Of a stretch of 64,000 bases of DNA, positions 35,881 to 47,502 are shown piece by piece (the first letter of the stretch is position 1; each line of letters opens with the position of its first letter). The notes below the pieces were generated by a model. That model ran no database searches. It saw nothing but the letters and a program-made list of their open reading frames with translations, and was not told where the DNA came from. The position numbers were made by a program, and so were the translations under genes. The stretch is from Boswellia sacra (lineage: Eukaryota; Streptophyta; Magnoliopsida; Sapindales; Burseraceae), in assembly GCA_013180625.2 (NCBI GenBank), contig SNVD02002439.1, forward strand, positions 1 through 64,000, read 5' to 3'.

Positions 35881-36222
35881 GTACTACCCGTAATCTCTCC
35901 ATATGTGTAGTAACTCTTTCCAGGAGCCTATGCATGTGTAACAACTCCCATAGGGAGACCAATAAAGAGATTATCAATAAAATGTTCAGTTTATTCAGAA
36001 TTCTTGTGACTATACATCCTTAAAGCACATGTATGATCAAATTGCAATAAGATAGAAAGAGTAAAAGAATACAACACCAGAAAAAGAAAATTCTTGGAGT
36101 TTTTATTACTTCAAAATTGGTCAAGGAGTGCCATACATATAGTCCAAGTAAGGACAAATCCTCACCTATAACATTGAACTGAAAGCAAAGACAATAAAAG
36201 ATAAAATCAATTCCAACTAACT
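35881..36222. other. Spacer between pol and the antisense gene, Gypsy element 1
   Basis: AT-rich and non-coding; likely carries the 3' end signals of two converging transcription units. Confidence 0.5.
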
Positions 36223-38461
36223 CTAAGAAGTGGCCTCATCATCTTCTTCTTCATCTGAAGACGATGAGGTAGAGTCGCCTTGCTTGGCTTCCCAGGCTGC
36301 TGTGTCCAATGTTGACTCATAATCCTCATCTTTAAGGATAAGGCAGTGGAATTGCTCAGGATCAGAGTTTGCTGTCGGGATAGACTCTGCCACCAAGTTT
36401 AACTCTTCAGCTATGGGTGACTGATCAATCTCTGGGTAGCGGTCATGGAACCATCTACGCACCCCATTGACTCCATCAATATAGGAGCGTTCCATAGCTT
36501 GCTGGTAGACACGACCCCTACGGAAGCGAGCAACTGCTTTGTCAATCCTACTCTGCTCAGTAACAGCCCTCTCTCGAAGCTCTTGGCCAAAATCATTGGC
36601 CCTCTTATGTTGTATAGCTGCCTCCTTCTTGGCTTCAGACAAGTCTGCTTTCATTCTGCCCATCTGTTCCTTCATCTCTGCCATCTTTCTTTCCGTTTCG
36701 GTTAAGTTGTCAAGGCAGATTAGATGTTTCGCCTTCCAGTCGTCAACCTCAGAAGTGAGATGGTTAACTTCCTTGAGGAGGTTGGTGTTGGTAGACTCTC
36801 CTTGAGCCAAGGGTCCTGTCGCCTGCAGAAAGAAAGGCAAAGAAAGGAAAAGAAATAAGGCATGACTTTCAAAAGTATAAAAAAAGAGGGGTCTCAGTAA
36901 AACCTAACCTGAAGTATGATGCCCATCCCGACAGCGATCGCATCAAAGTATGTGAGTTTTACATTCTCTGGAAAGACATTGGTAGGCATGAGACGTGCAG
37001 CACTTTGAGACAATTCCCGAAGGTAGTCTCCACATGTTGAGCCACTCTGAAAGCCCGTACTGTCAAAAGTAAAACGCTTGGGTAGTTGAGAGGCTGAGGG
37101 TAACTTGCTCCTAGTAGGCTTCGAGGCTACCACTTCATCCGCAGGCTGAACGGAGGTTGACCTATCAGGAACCGACTTCCGTATGGGAATCTCCTTGTGA
37201 CCACTGGCTCTCCTCTTCGAAGGTCCAAGAGTTGGAGGACTTCCGCTCCGTTTCTTTTGGGAAAAACCAGGCCTGTCATGAGTGAAGGGCTTAAGCGGCA
37301 TCTTGGCTACAAGTTGAGCAAATTGCTTCTTGGTAGGATGTAAAGGAAATAGTCCTGCGCGAAAATAAAACTGGTAAGACAACAAGCACATGCTTGATGA
37401 AGTAAGATTGGAAAGTAATGATCAAGCTGACCTTCCGGAGGAATTGGAGGTGATAAGCCAAGACGGACCAATTGCTCCCGATCAGTGAGGCTATGCACGT
37501 TCTTCGAGTCCACGGGTAGCTTGAGTACCACTTGCAAGTCGTCTCTCTCTTTCTGAGATAACAGCGGACGTTTGGTCCAAGGAGCTGCAATAAAAACAGA
37601 AAAGGATGTCAGTTGATCAAGAGTTTTTATAATAAAGACGGATAGGGAATCATTATAATATGGTACCACAAAAATCAAAACGCCTCCTGATCCTTAACGT
37701 CTCCCCCTTTGGACGAGCACCTTCTTGATACTTCCAACCGCCACCACACCAGAATTGTTTATACTTTCATTCTTTCACATGGGAGGGGATGCCAAAAAGG
37801 CGGTTGGGGTCATCCGTCTTCCCTCGCTGGGATATATAATAGTAACCCGTTTTCTCTCCATTCGGTGGATGAATGACGAAAATGTGCTTAACATGGTTGG
37901 TGGTAGGATCACCAAGGCCTGCGCTTCTGAACAAACTTTGGAAAGCTATCAGAAGTCTCCATCCATTGGCCGACAATTGGGTAGGGGCAATGCCCATAGC
38001 GTCGAGCATACGACGAACATAGTTATCAAAAGGCACCCGAGACCAGCTCTCAATAACTCTAAGCTTAAACCAATGACACCTCGTGGTGGCCTACTTCACC
38101 GATCACCTTTCCTTGGAAGAAATAGGATGACTGAAGCCGGGATAAGGAAATGGGCTCTATATATTTTTAATCGATCGCTGGGGAGTTGATTATCAATATG
38201 GTCGACCTCCCACCACTTTTCAACCTCCGGTTCACTATCTGAGGTAGCAGAAGACGATCAGTCGCTATCCCCCTCAGTATCTACCACCTTGTGGTTAACA
38301 GAATTTTGTCCTAGCTCACGATCCTGACCGAAGAAGTTTTGGTAAAACTCATTAACTTCTTTACAGTTGGTCCCAGGATCCTTATCCCCGGAAGACTGGG
38401 TTTGATGACTCGATTCCCCCCGTAGCACTTTCACAGTGGTTTTAACTCTAGCCATCTGCAC
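36223..38461 (-). pseudogene. Antisense Transposase_28-type gene in Gypsy element 1 (multi-exon)
   Basis: Minus-strand coding blocks in order: 38455-38258 (MARVKTTVKVLRGE); about 38040-37690, with VPFDNYVRRMLDAMGIAPTQ, LSANGWRLLIAFQSLFRSAG and EWKYKQFWCGGGWKY, a match to the 'putative gypsy type transposon' domain Transposase_28 (PF04195); 37590-37430 (APWTKRPLLSQKERDDLQVV); 37320-36894 (Lys/Ser/Pro-rich, KKRSGSPPTLGPSKRR); and 36840-36223, a coiled coil (HLTSEVDDWKAKH, TETERKMAEMKEQMGRMKA) ending in an acidic Ser/Asp/Glu tail. Intron-like gaps with splice-type ends separate blocks. This antisense reading direction after integrase is known for Tat/Ogre-type elements; function unknown. I could not confirm one uninterrupted spliced frame. 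Confidence 0.7.
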
Positions 38462-38539
38462 AGTTAAAGAGGGTCGTTAGTCATCAAACTAAGTCTACTG
38501 AGGGAGGGAAGAGATAAAAAAAAATGTTGGGGGACTGTA

Positions 38540-38860
38540 TTGAAAGTTTTTCAAAATAGCTCTCGCAAAAATACTTTGAAAAATTCGCGAGAGTGTAAAA
38601 ATTAAAGTTTGAAAATTTGTGGAAACACCCCCGCGAATTAAAATCAAGGTTTGAAAATTCGCGAAAACGCCCCCGCGAATAAAAATCAAGGTTTGAAATT
38701 TTGCGGAAACACCCCCGTGGTTTAAAAATGAAGTTTCAAAATTTTGCAGAAACACCACCGCGGTTTAAAAATGAAGTTTCAAAATTTTACAGAGACACCC
38801 CTATGTTAAAAACAAAAATTTTTGAAAAATTACAGAAATGCCCCTATAATTACTCAAATT
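38540..38860. repeat. Tandem array 1 (~57-bp unit, ~6 copies) in Gypsy element 1
   Basis: Units carry a phrase of the type GTTTGAAAATTCGCGAAAAC, then GCCCCCGCGAATTAAAA, drifting to CACCCCCGTGGTTTAAAA and CACCCCTATGTTAAAA in later copies. Copies decay gradually from left to right. Confidence 0.85.
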
Positions 38861-38889
38861 TCGTTGGAGAGGCCCCTGCACGTTACGAG

Positions 38890-39195
38890 AACGCTGCATG
38901 CCGCATGCAGCGCCCCCTCGCGGGCTCGCCCTCCCCGCGTACCCAGCGCCTCTCGGGCTCGCCCCCCGCGCGCCTGGGGCCTCGGGAGCTCGCCCTCCCC
39001 GCGCGCCTGGGACCTCGGCAGCCTGCCCTGCACGCACAGAGCCTGCGTGCCCATCTTGCGCGCACAAGGCCCTCGCAGCACGCCCAGGCACACGCAAGCC
39101 TGCTCGCCCTCGCGAGCCTGCTGCGCGTCCAGTGCAGCCCCTGCGTGCGTAGCAGCTCGCCCACGCGGGCTTGTTGTGCACGCCGCTCGCCCATG
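38890..39195. repeat. Tandem array 2, very GC-rich, in Gypsy element 1
   Basis: GCTCGCCCTCCCCGCG and GCGCGCCTGGGGCCTCGGGA-type units recur. This is by far the most GC-rich stretch of the window. It opens long Pro/Ala/Arg frames on both strands that I treat as non-coding. Confidence 0.75.
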
Positions 39196-39204
39196 CGAGC
39201 TGGC

Positions 39205-39360
39205 CCTCCTTCACACCCGAACACTCCCATTATTTCTCCCTCCTTCACACCCGAACACACCTATTATTTCTTCTTCCTTCACACCCGAACACACCCACGT
39301 ATTTCTTCTTCCATCACGCCCGAACACACATTCATGTTTCTTCTTCTTTCACACACTAAT
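39205..39360. repeat. Tandem array 3 (41-bp unit, 4 copies) in Gypsy element 1
   Basis: CTTCACACCCGAACACACC, then a pyrimidine stretch TATTTCTTCTTC, repeats at 41-bp spacing. A shorter TTTCACACAC remnant follows. Confidence 0.85.
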
Positions 39361-39804
39361 CCGCAAGGGAAAACACATGCAAGCGTTGGCATATTCTCAC
39401 ACAATCACATACACACACATAGGGCATAATCCGCACAAGAATTTTTGCATTGAAAAAAAATAGACAAGACAACAATAAGCACAAAAATTAAACCTAATCC
39501 ATGCATTCTGAAGTATATACGCAAGGAAAAAGTACTCACTTGTGGCGGCTGGAAAATTCTGGCTCAGATTGAAAAGTCTTGTTTGCTGGGATCACTTGCA
39601 CTGCTTGCCTCCAGGGTGCTCTCTCCTATCTTTGAGTAAACCCTGCTCCCCAGCACTTGTATCTTATATAGGGCACCAATTTAGGATTTAAACCACACTA
39701 AGCATGCATGTGTAGCAAATTGCATCTTTGGCCGGCCTCCTAGTACGTTTGATTTACAGCCCAGAATAGTTAAATAGTCCTTACGCCGACCCATTGGTCG
39801 ACTT

Positions 39805-39821
39805 GGGCCTGGGGGTACTAC
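39805..39821 (+). other. Polypurine tract of Gypsy element 1
   Basis: GGGCCTGGGGGTACTAC directly precedes the 3' LTR start (TGTTATGG). It is the expected plus-strand priming site, purine-rich but with interruptions. Confidence 0.6.
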
Positions 39822-40249
39822 TGTTATGGTTATAACAATATTGAGCCTCAATTATTTCTAATACAATAAGCCCATTACTGAAGCCCATTGTCTGGGTTCC
39901 ACAATGACCCATCCTGACTCAATTATTTCTAATACAATAAGCCCATTATCTGGGTCCATTATCTGGGTCCCACAATAACCCATCTTGACTCCTATAAAAG
40001 CCCTCCGAATTATTACTCAAGGTATGCACACTTTTCTGAACTCGTTCTCTCTCTAAATTTCCTTTGCTTTTGAAAGCTTCTCTCTCTAGAAAATTCTCCC
40101 AGAAAATTCCGGAGTGCCGGAAACTGACTTGAGCGTCGGAGGGTTCTCGCCGGCACCCCTGACTATTTTTCTTTGCTCGCAGGATTGGACCCGAGCTCCG
40201 ACCCGAGCTCCGACCCGCTTCCCAGCCGTCCGGAAATCGTGCATCAACA
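39822..40249 (+). repeat. 3' LTR of Gypsy element 1
   Basis: Matches 29891-30344 except for a gap of about 26 bp and scattered substitutions. Ends GTGCATCAACA. Confidence 0.92.
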
Positions 40250-40254
40250 TTAAA
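40250..40254. repeat. 5-bp target-site duplication of Gypsy element 1, right
   Basis: TTAAA, matching 29886-29890. Confidence 0.85.
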
Positions 40255-41116
40255 AATATTTTTCATATATATTTTTGAAATTTTATAATAAAACATATTT
40301 ATAATAAGATTTTAGTTAAAAAAATAATCAATTTTCGGTTATTTAAATTGGTGAAATGACGAATTGAGACGTTCAAATTATTCTTAATTTGGTCAATGAC
40401 ATTACCAAATTGTAATGGAGTTGGCAGAGATGAAATATGAAATATGAATTGATAAATACCACTACAGTTAGCATAAAACAATCCAGTTTTGAAGAATCAT
40501 AACGAATAAGAATTTTGCTAACGGCGCTATTGTTCGTCGTTATTCTTCAAAACTGGATTGTTGCCTCAACTGCCTTATGCACAATTGCTACCACCGGACA
40601 AAAAAGCCACTCTTGTCCGCAAACACCACCTCCAACTTTAATAAATAGATGTTTTGCTTATCTTATTATTTTATCCATTAAATGACTGTAATGGTGTGAT
40701 ACCTTTGTAAATCTTAAGGATGTCAACTTTCCTCTAACGTCAATATGAAATTGGGGCATGAGTGTCACTTGTCGAGAGGCGTGAGCAGAGGCCTGGGATA
40801 TAGCTCGAGGTTAGATTTGTCAAAAAAATTGTGAATCTCTCCCAACACCCCTATCATTTTAATTTATTTCAAATACAACCCTAACAAATAATGAATATAA
40901 AATTTAGAGAATCTTGAAATGGCTTTACCAATTTCTTTTACCCTTTTGTTCTCTTCTTCACGAAACCACATAGTTTGAAATTGCAGCAAGCTTCTTTTTA
41001 CCATTTTTTAATCATTTTGACACCAATCTCTCACTGTCTTTGATGGAAATTAAAATTTGGGCTCATTCTTGACTATATTATTCAAGTCATCAAGGTAGTC
41101 TTGTATAATTATTTTA
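40255..41116. other. Flanking DNA without genes
   Basis: AT-rich. 40430-40500 is a fragment of the repeat also found in the RING gene intron (25235-25300 and 25880-25950), followed by the foldback at 40479-40560. No coding signal. Confidence 0.55.
40479..40560. repeat. Foldback (inverted repeat, ~27-bp arms)
   Basis: CAATCCAGTTTTGAAGAAT on the left is matched by ATTCTTCAAAACTGGATTG on the right. Pairing extends with one or two mismatches around AACGA/TCGTT, leaving a loop of about 27 bp. The left arm belongs to the dispersed repeat, so the right arm may be an inverted partial duplication. Confidence 0.85.
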
Positions 41117-42548
41117 GGGATATTAACAATTTACCTCCTAAGGTTAAATGAAAATACAAATTACTTCTTATAAAATTTGAAATTACAAATTGCCCTATGA
41201 TTTTTGAATTCTAAAGTTAAGTTAAACGGAGTAGGGGTATTATTGAAAATAAAACTTGTGTGATAAAATTAAGGGATATTTAACAATTTACCCCCTGAGG
41301 TTAAAAGAAAAAACAAATTCCCCCCTCCCAAAGATAAAAATAATTAAAAAATTAGGATGAAAACAATAATAATTTAAAATATTTAAAACTTTATTGAATA
41401 AATAATAAAAAGTAAATTTGAACCAAATTGAACCCACCATTTAATCCGAGCTTTAGTTAACAAACCCAAATTAGGCGTTGGTGAATTCTAATAGAGGAGA
41501 GAGAAAAGGAATTGGTGACGGAAGCAATTTCGCCAATGAAAAGAAGGAAACGACGATCGTGAGGGTGGCAATTCGTGTCATGTGTGTCGAGCCATTTAAC
41601 TGTTGACAAGACATGAAAAGCGGATTCGACATGGTTATTAAATATGTTGCCCACGTGTTATAATCGTGTCATATTTAATTAATATAATTTACTTAATTGT
41701 TTAATCTAATTATGTATAGTATATCATATTCTATATATTTATATCAATTAAAATTTTTTTAGAATATAAATAATTGTTAGTATAAAAAATTATTAAAATC
41801 ATTACAATTTACTATTATGTAAATTAATTTACTTTATATATAAAATTTTCAGTTTTATAATATATATGTTGTAAGAAGGTAAAAATTATAGCATTAAATG
41901 AGCTTGCATGTTAATGATTAACAAGATATATTTAACTATTCTTGTCATTAAACTGGTTGGTGTGTTAAACAACCTCAACATGAATTTCATCCATTTATTA
42001 ATCGTGTGTCGTGTTCGTATCATGTTCGGGTGTCATGATTCAAATCGTCACCCCTAGACGATGGCGGTGTGGGGGGAAGATCTGATGAAGTACTAGGGAG
42101 ACGTGGTGGAGATTGCTGGTAGAGGGGAGACAGAGAAGGAGACAGAGGAAGAAAGAAAGGTAATGGTGTTTATGTGATTTTTAGAAAAGTGAGTGAAGGT
42201 GTTTGTATTTATATAAGAGCATTTTGGTCGAATAGCATATATTATCTTCTCTCTCATCTTTTTTCACTTAATTTAATGTCAAAATTCAAAAATAAGAGGA
42301 CAATTTGCAATTTCAAAATATGCAGGGGGCATTTGTATTTTTGCTTAATCTCAGGGGGTAAATTGTTAATATCAAATGATCGAACGTGAGGTTATTTTGG
42401 TAAAATTGTGAAGAATTTTTTCTCTTTTCTCCTTTTTTATTTAATTTAACATCAGAATTCAAAAATTAGGGGGCAATTTGTAATTTCAAATCTTACAATG
42501 GAGAATTTATACTTTCGTTTAACCTCGGGGGGTAAATATTAATATCTC
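41117..42548. mobile_element. Non-autonomous TIR element(s) with doubled ends (Mutator-like)
   Basis: The left end GGGATATTAACAATTTACC is inverted at the right (GGTAAATATTAATATCTC). A second left-end copy begins at 41273 and a second right-end copy ends at 42373, so each side has two termini. Flanking 9-mers are ATTATTTTA (41108-41116) and ATTATTTTT (42549-42557), 8 of 9 identical and of the size made by Mutator-like elements. No transposase inside. The doubled ends suggest nesting or terminal duplication. Confidence 0.7.
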
Positions 42549-42557
42549 ATTATTTTT

Positions 42558-43640
42558 AAGATTTAGATTATATTTTAGAGATATAGTTTATGAGTTTTGA
42601 GACTTGATGACTTAATTTTAGCATCTTAGATAATTAAGATTGTTATGTAGTACATATAATTTTCTAACTAATAGTTGACCAACAATAGAATAATTTATTT
42701 TTAACAAATTCATACAGGATCAAGTTTTTTTGCGTAATCCTATTGTTTTAAAAGAGTTTAAGGTTTACGGGTTTGAATTAAAGAATTTAGCTATTTTAGC
42801 TATTATGCTTATCTAGCTGATGATGTTGATTTTCTCAGACAATAATCAATCTCTATAGAGTCTTTAATGAATAAATCGTTGCTTTGTTTTCATGCATCCA
42901 CCAAAGCATGCAAATTTTAGGTCAGAGGGCAACCTTATTAATATTAGTTACACAAACTTACAAACCCAAACCAAAAAAGTAATGAATTATACAAACATAT
43001 ATTTTAAAACAAAAAATGTAGGATTAAAAAGCAACAACGTTTCGAGCAATGTTTCATATTGAATTCTATTATTTTATATGACCACAAGGGTGTAAATAGA
43101 AGAAGCAAGGTTTATGATTCTTATACTTTAATTCATTATTACTACTTTAATTAATTTTTTTAACAGGTGTTGCTCATTCATTGTTTTCATATTTGGGAAG
43201 TTATTCTATTATTTGGTACTAATCAATTTAACAAGGTGTGCTATTGTTGTTTTAATTTGGTTTTTGTCTATGTGCATAACATATACTTTGAGGGGTAAGG
43301 TTCATTATGTCCCCCTAATCAAGGTGTAAATTTTAAATTTTTTATTAATCAAATTTTGTTGCACTGTTGAGGTTCTCCTAATTAAATGTTGCCCGGGATG
43401 GGAAAAGATCCTAGATCCGTCTGGAAATGGCAAAATGACCCGGCCGGGGCCAAGGACCTCAAAAACCCGAATGTCCGGGGTCCGAGTTAAATTTTTCTGC
43501 CCGGCCGAGGCTGGGGTGGGGGTGCCAAGGCCTGGGTCCGGGGGTATAAAATTAAAAATAAGATTATATAAAATATCATGGATGCCCTTTAAGTCGTAAT
43601 GTTGGCTTATAGCCCCTTACGTGAATCCAAGCCCATTTTC
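42558..43640. other. Flanking DNA without genes
   Basis: AT-rich apart from a GC-rich island at about 43390-43550 with CCCGG/CCGGGG words, reminiscent in style of the hAT-type element at 10224, but I could not find its ends. Confidence 0.5.
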
Positions 43641-43649
43641 TTAATTTTT

Positions 43650-44060
43650 AAAACAACCTAACAGCCCAAGCCCAGTCCATGCCACAATTTGAAAAATTAA
43701 ATAAAGCATTGCTCCAACCAAGGCTTAATCCTATGCCCTGTCGCCATGCATATTCAAATAGTACACAGCACTACCACGGGGCTACTGCCCCTTTTTGCAT
43801 GAATTCATGACTGCCAAAAAATATATAGGCATTAAGGCCAGCCCATGCCATATTTTGAAAAATTAAATGAAGAATTGATGCAACCAAGGCTTGAATAGCC
43901 CCTTTTTGCATGAATTCATGACTGCCAAAAAATATATAGGCATTAAGGCCAGCCCATGCCATAGTTTGAAAAATTAAATGAAGAATTGATTCAGCTAAGG
44001 CTTGAACTTACCCCCTACTGCATTTCAAAAAATGCATAGCGTATTACCATTGGGCCACAA
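43650..44060. repeat. 111-bp tandem repeat, two near-identical copies plus diverged flanking copies
   Basis: The block starting CCCCTTTTTGCATGAATTCA occurs at 43788 and 43899 almost unchanged. Diverged copies with GCCCATGCCA, then TTGAAAAATTAAAT, lie just before (from about 43670) and after (to about 44060). Confidence 0.85.
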
Positions 44061-44151
44061 CCACTTTTTGCTTAAGTTTATGACCCACAGTATATATATA
44101 GGACATTAAAAAGTTTCAGAATTTAAGAAAAAAATGTACAACCCGGGTTTT

Positions 44152-45531
44152 TGATGCGTTCGAAACTAGCAAGTATACTAGTCGCACAAGTAATAAAGTG
44201 ATAAGTAAGATATCGTTCCCACGAGGATTGATTCTAATTGAATTTGTTATTTCCAGCAACAATTAACTAAATGGGGGGTTTTTGTTGAATGATTAACTAA
44301 ATAAAATAAGAATGCAAATTAAGAATAACAAAACAGAAAGTTAATTTGAATGAAAAATCAATGAGAGAAATCTGGTTAAGGGATCCTTCTCTACCACAAG
44401 ATATGGATTTGCGAATTAATCGTAGAATTGTCATCCAATTACAGCATTGAAGTTATCAACCGTAGATAACAACAAGCTCTGTTATCCCAATCTTTCCTTA
44501 CTTTGTTGTTAAATAAAACAGGCTCTTTATTTAAGCTCTATCCATTAAACAACCTAGAACAAGCTCTCTAAATTTAATTCAATGGATGCATTATGATAAG
44601 AAAGATAGGTTGATCTAAGCAATAAACACACAAGCTCGGATTATTTAACTTAGTTTGTATTCTCCAATTGCAATCTCTGATCACAATTTTGCTACTAATT
44701 AGAAATTAAGACAATTCATCAAGATTGGCAACAACCAGATTATATTCAGATTAATACAATCCAGCAAGCAATCATAAGCATTAGATATAGGAAAATACAA
44801 GCAAATTCAATTAGAGAATTGGATAACAACTTCTTGCACAATCAACTTACAAAAACCATATCAGGGGCTTTGAAATCACCCTCAACCAATTCAGATTCAG
44901 TTACACATGTTTAAGAACGTGGTAAATACAATACAACATGGAGACATTCCAGAAAATGAAAGGGAAGGGAAAAACTTAGCAAATTTGATGTAATTCTCTT
45001 TGGATTGTAGTTCTTCCTCTTTCCAAGCTTCCTTTCTCCTTCAAGAACTCCAGAGATGAAAGAATTCCAGAGCTGCAGCCTCCACCACGTTCTCCCCTCT
45101 TCAAGTTATCAAAATAAAACCCTAAAATGTGTTTAAATACTCTGCTACAGTGAATTGCTACAGTGCCCCGTATTATACATGCTACAGTGATTGTGGAATT
45201 ACATTTCTATACTTCTCACACTGTTTTGATTACAACTTTTGGTACACTGAATGGATTTATAAACCGTAAATTTCTCCAGAAAATAGACTTCGAGAGCTTT
45301 CCAACGGTATATAATATGTCATCGGGTTCATTGTATATCAATACAATTAAATCCGAGAAGATGGTTGACTAGCAGAGGTGAAAATGAAGGGTTTTACTCC
45401 ATTTTTGTGCAAGTTGCTCCAAAACTCCTACAAACATCAAAACCACACAAAAACATAAAAATACCAAGGAATATAGCAAAGAAACATGGACGAATTGATA
45501 TGAAAAGTAATACATAAATAGACACCTATCA
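44152..45531 (-). repeat. 3' LTR (copy B)
   Basis: 1,380 bp, bounded by TGATGCGTTCGAAAC and CACCTATCA (TGAT...ATCA inverted ends). Near-identical in arrangement to 581-1987 and 62173-63579. Confidence 0.9.
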
Positions 45532-45548
45532 AATTCCCCCACACTTAG
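45532..45548 (-). other. Polypurine tract (copy B)
   Basis: On the minus strand AAGTGTGGGGGAATT lies immediately before the LTR start TGATAGGTG. The same site occurs at 63580-63596 in copy C. It fixes the element orientation as minus and the 44152-45531 repeat as the 3' LTR. Confidence 0.8.
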
Positions 45549-47502
45549 ACTTTGCTAGTCCTCGAGCAACTAAAATGATACGAAACAAAACTAAACCGAA
45601 ACAGAATCAAAGAAAAATTAAAACACACAAATGCTTCAACTTGCAAATAGGCCTCAAAGATTGTACTTAATTATAACCCAAGGAAAACTTCAAAATAATG
45701 CACTTGATCAAGAATTTTATCTCAAAGATTAGTTTCGCTTCACTTCAATTCCTCAAGTGTGTGTGTGTAGAGCCATTCTCACCTAATCACTTGTAACCCA
45801 GATGAGTTTATGCATAAAAATGAATCATATTTAATATTGAAGATGTGTGTATAAATGAACTCCATAGGCCTGCTTTTCAAGTCACTCTCCACTAATGTAG
45901 ACATGCACAACACCAAGGATCAAGTAGGACTTTATTAAGCTTGTAACGTTTGGCTTGGGTGAAGGTATGATAAAGGATAATAATTTGGCTCAAATCACCC
46001 ACAAACACATAAATCATTCAAGACTATGTAGAGCTCAACCCTATAACACAACTTCATTTCAATTCACCAGGTTACTCCCCCAAACTTATTTAGAACACTC
46101 AATCTTTTTTTTTTTTTTTGCAGAAAACAAAAGAAAACTACACCCCCACACTTTGTTGTTTCATTCTTTTTAAGAACACTTAAGGGTATAGATCTCTTAT
46201 TCTTCTTCTTTTTTTCTTTTTTTTCTTTTTTTTTTTATTACACTTCCCCTCCCCCACACTTAAACAACACATTGTCCTCAATGTGTAAGTACGTGGACGA
46301 TAAGTACAGATTGGTTTTTTTTTCTGTTTTTCTTTTTTTTTTTAAAACACAATAGAACTCACTTGTATTGCTCATGACACATCCCAACCTCCTCTAACTT
46401 CCCAAAACCAGAACATAGCTCAAAATTTAATTGTGAACGATCTACATGCTCATAGGTAAGGGATAAACTGTTTGGAATAAATTCATTTGAGGTTAGGAAA
46501 TCTTTTAGTGAGTTAACAAAGAAAAAGGCTTACAAAGGCTCAAAGGGGTAACTAGGGATCAATTTCAGTCAAGGTTGGCTATTAAGGCTCAAACGGTCCA
46601 AAGATGGCCTAAATCATTTCCCCAATGTTGCACAGTCTAGGATTTCGCCTCGAGTGACCATCAAACAAGTTCTAGAATTCATTGAAATCTGAAGAAACAT
46701 TTAAATTACATAAACTTTCTCTAAGTGAACAAATAACTCAGTGATAATAGCTCAGTGCTCAATGTTGCGCAAGGAATCAAAAGCAAAGCGAAAACCAATA
46801 AACATTTCAAGCACACAGATCCATGCATCATTTATCATTTTCCAAGAGTTATTCTTAATTCAATCATTATCTTATCATCGACCCACAAAATGCAAGAAAA
46901 GAGGTACGTGGCGTTGTTACACCTGAGTCAAGATTGTATATTTCAACAATCCTTAGGACCAGTAGCCCGCAGACTTAAGGTTTCCAGCCTATATACCTTT
47001 ATTATGAAAGAACAAAACAAGAAACAAGACACTTCAAATAACATGAAATAAACAAACTACAGATTTATTTAGAGAGAATGCGTTTCAAGGGTTAAAGAAA
47101 CCCCATATTCTGCCATTCTCAGGTTTTTCCACAATTGTTTTTTTTTTAAATCAAAACTGATAAAGATAAAAACACATAACAACTCTAAATTACGCAAAAC
47201 TAAACTCACTCATAAAATAACAAAGTTCAACAAGTCAGCAAACAAAAACAAGTTAGTTAGAATGGGTCTACAAAGTTTAGAAGTTAGCCTCCTTATTCAG
47301 CCATTATGGATTGAAGAGATCCAGAATGCGTTTCAAGAGAACTTGAACTTTTTAAGCCACCACTCTAAAAACCGAGATTAGAAAATATTACCTGGGACGA
47401 AAGAAATAACCTGAAAAAGCTCAAAAGAAACGACATGAAAAATCTCAAATAAACACACTAAAAAGAAAGCAAACAAAAACGAAGCAAACCAGCAAATAGA
47501 GA
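45549..47502 (-). other. 3' non-coding region of the Athila-like element
   Basis: Non-coding, with poly-pyrimidine runs (46105-46120, 46200-46240, 46315-46340). 45549-45960 is shared with 63597-64000 of copy C, showing that it belongs to the element. It contains the phrase CACACTTAAACAACACATTG, then TCCTCAATGTG, a stretch I associate with 3' regions of plant Athila/Tat elements. No credible ORF. Confidence 0.65.

Larger units (their letters stand above)
29891..40249 (+). mobile_element. Complete Tat-lineage Ty3/Gypsy retrotransposon 1 (10.4 kb)
   Basis: LTRs begin TGTTATGG and end ATCAACA. The 5' copy is 454 bp and the 3' copy 428 bp. The element has a TTAAA TSD on both sides, a PBS beginning TGGCGCCG and a purine-rich tract before the 3' LTR. 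Order is gag, protease, reverse transcriptase, RNase H, a second RNase H, integrase: the dual RNase H is characteristic of the Tat lineage. About 4 kb of non-pol sequence follows, holding an antisense gene and tandem arrays, also typical of Tat elements. Several stops and frameshifts plus a gag deletion make this copy non-autonomous. LTR divergence by eye is several percent with a small indel, so insertion is not very recent. Confidence 0.95.

Noticed and set aside
38540..38860. CRISPR-like or satellite centromeric array
   Set aside because: Only about six decaying copies inside an LTR element; no spacers and no monomer length typical of plant centromeres.
38801..39463. Ala/Pro/Arg-rich reading frames of over 200 codons
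   Set aside because: They lie across GC-rich tandem arrays, open on both strands, with repeat-driven composition.
43771..43962. Minus-strand frame with a perfectly repeated peptide (NAYIFFGSHEFMQKG)
   Set aside because: It is only the translation of the 111-bp tandem duplication; flanking diverged copies are not open.
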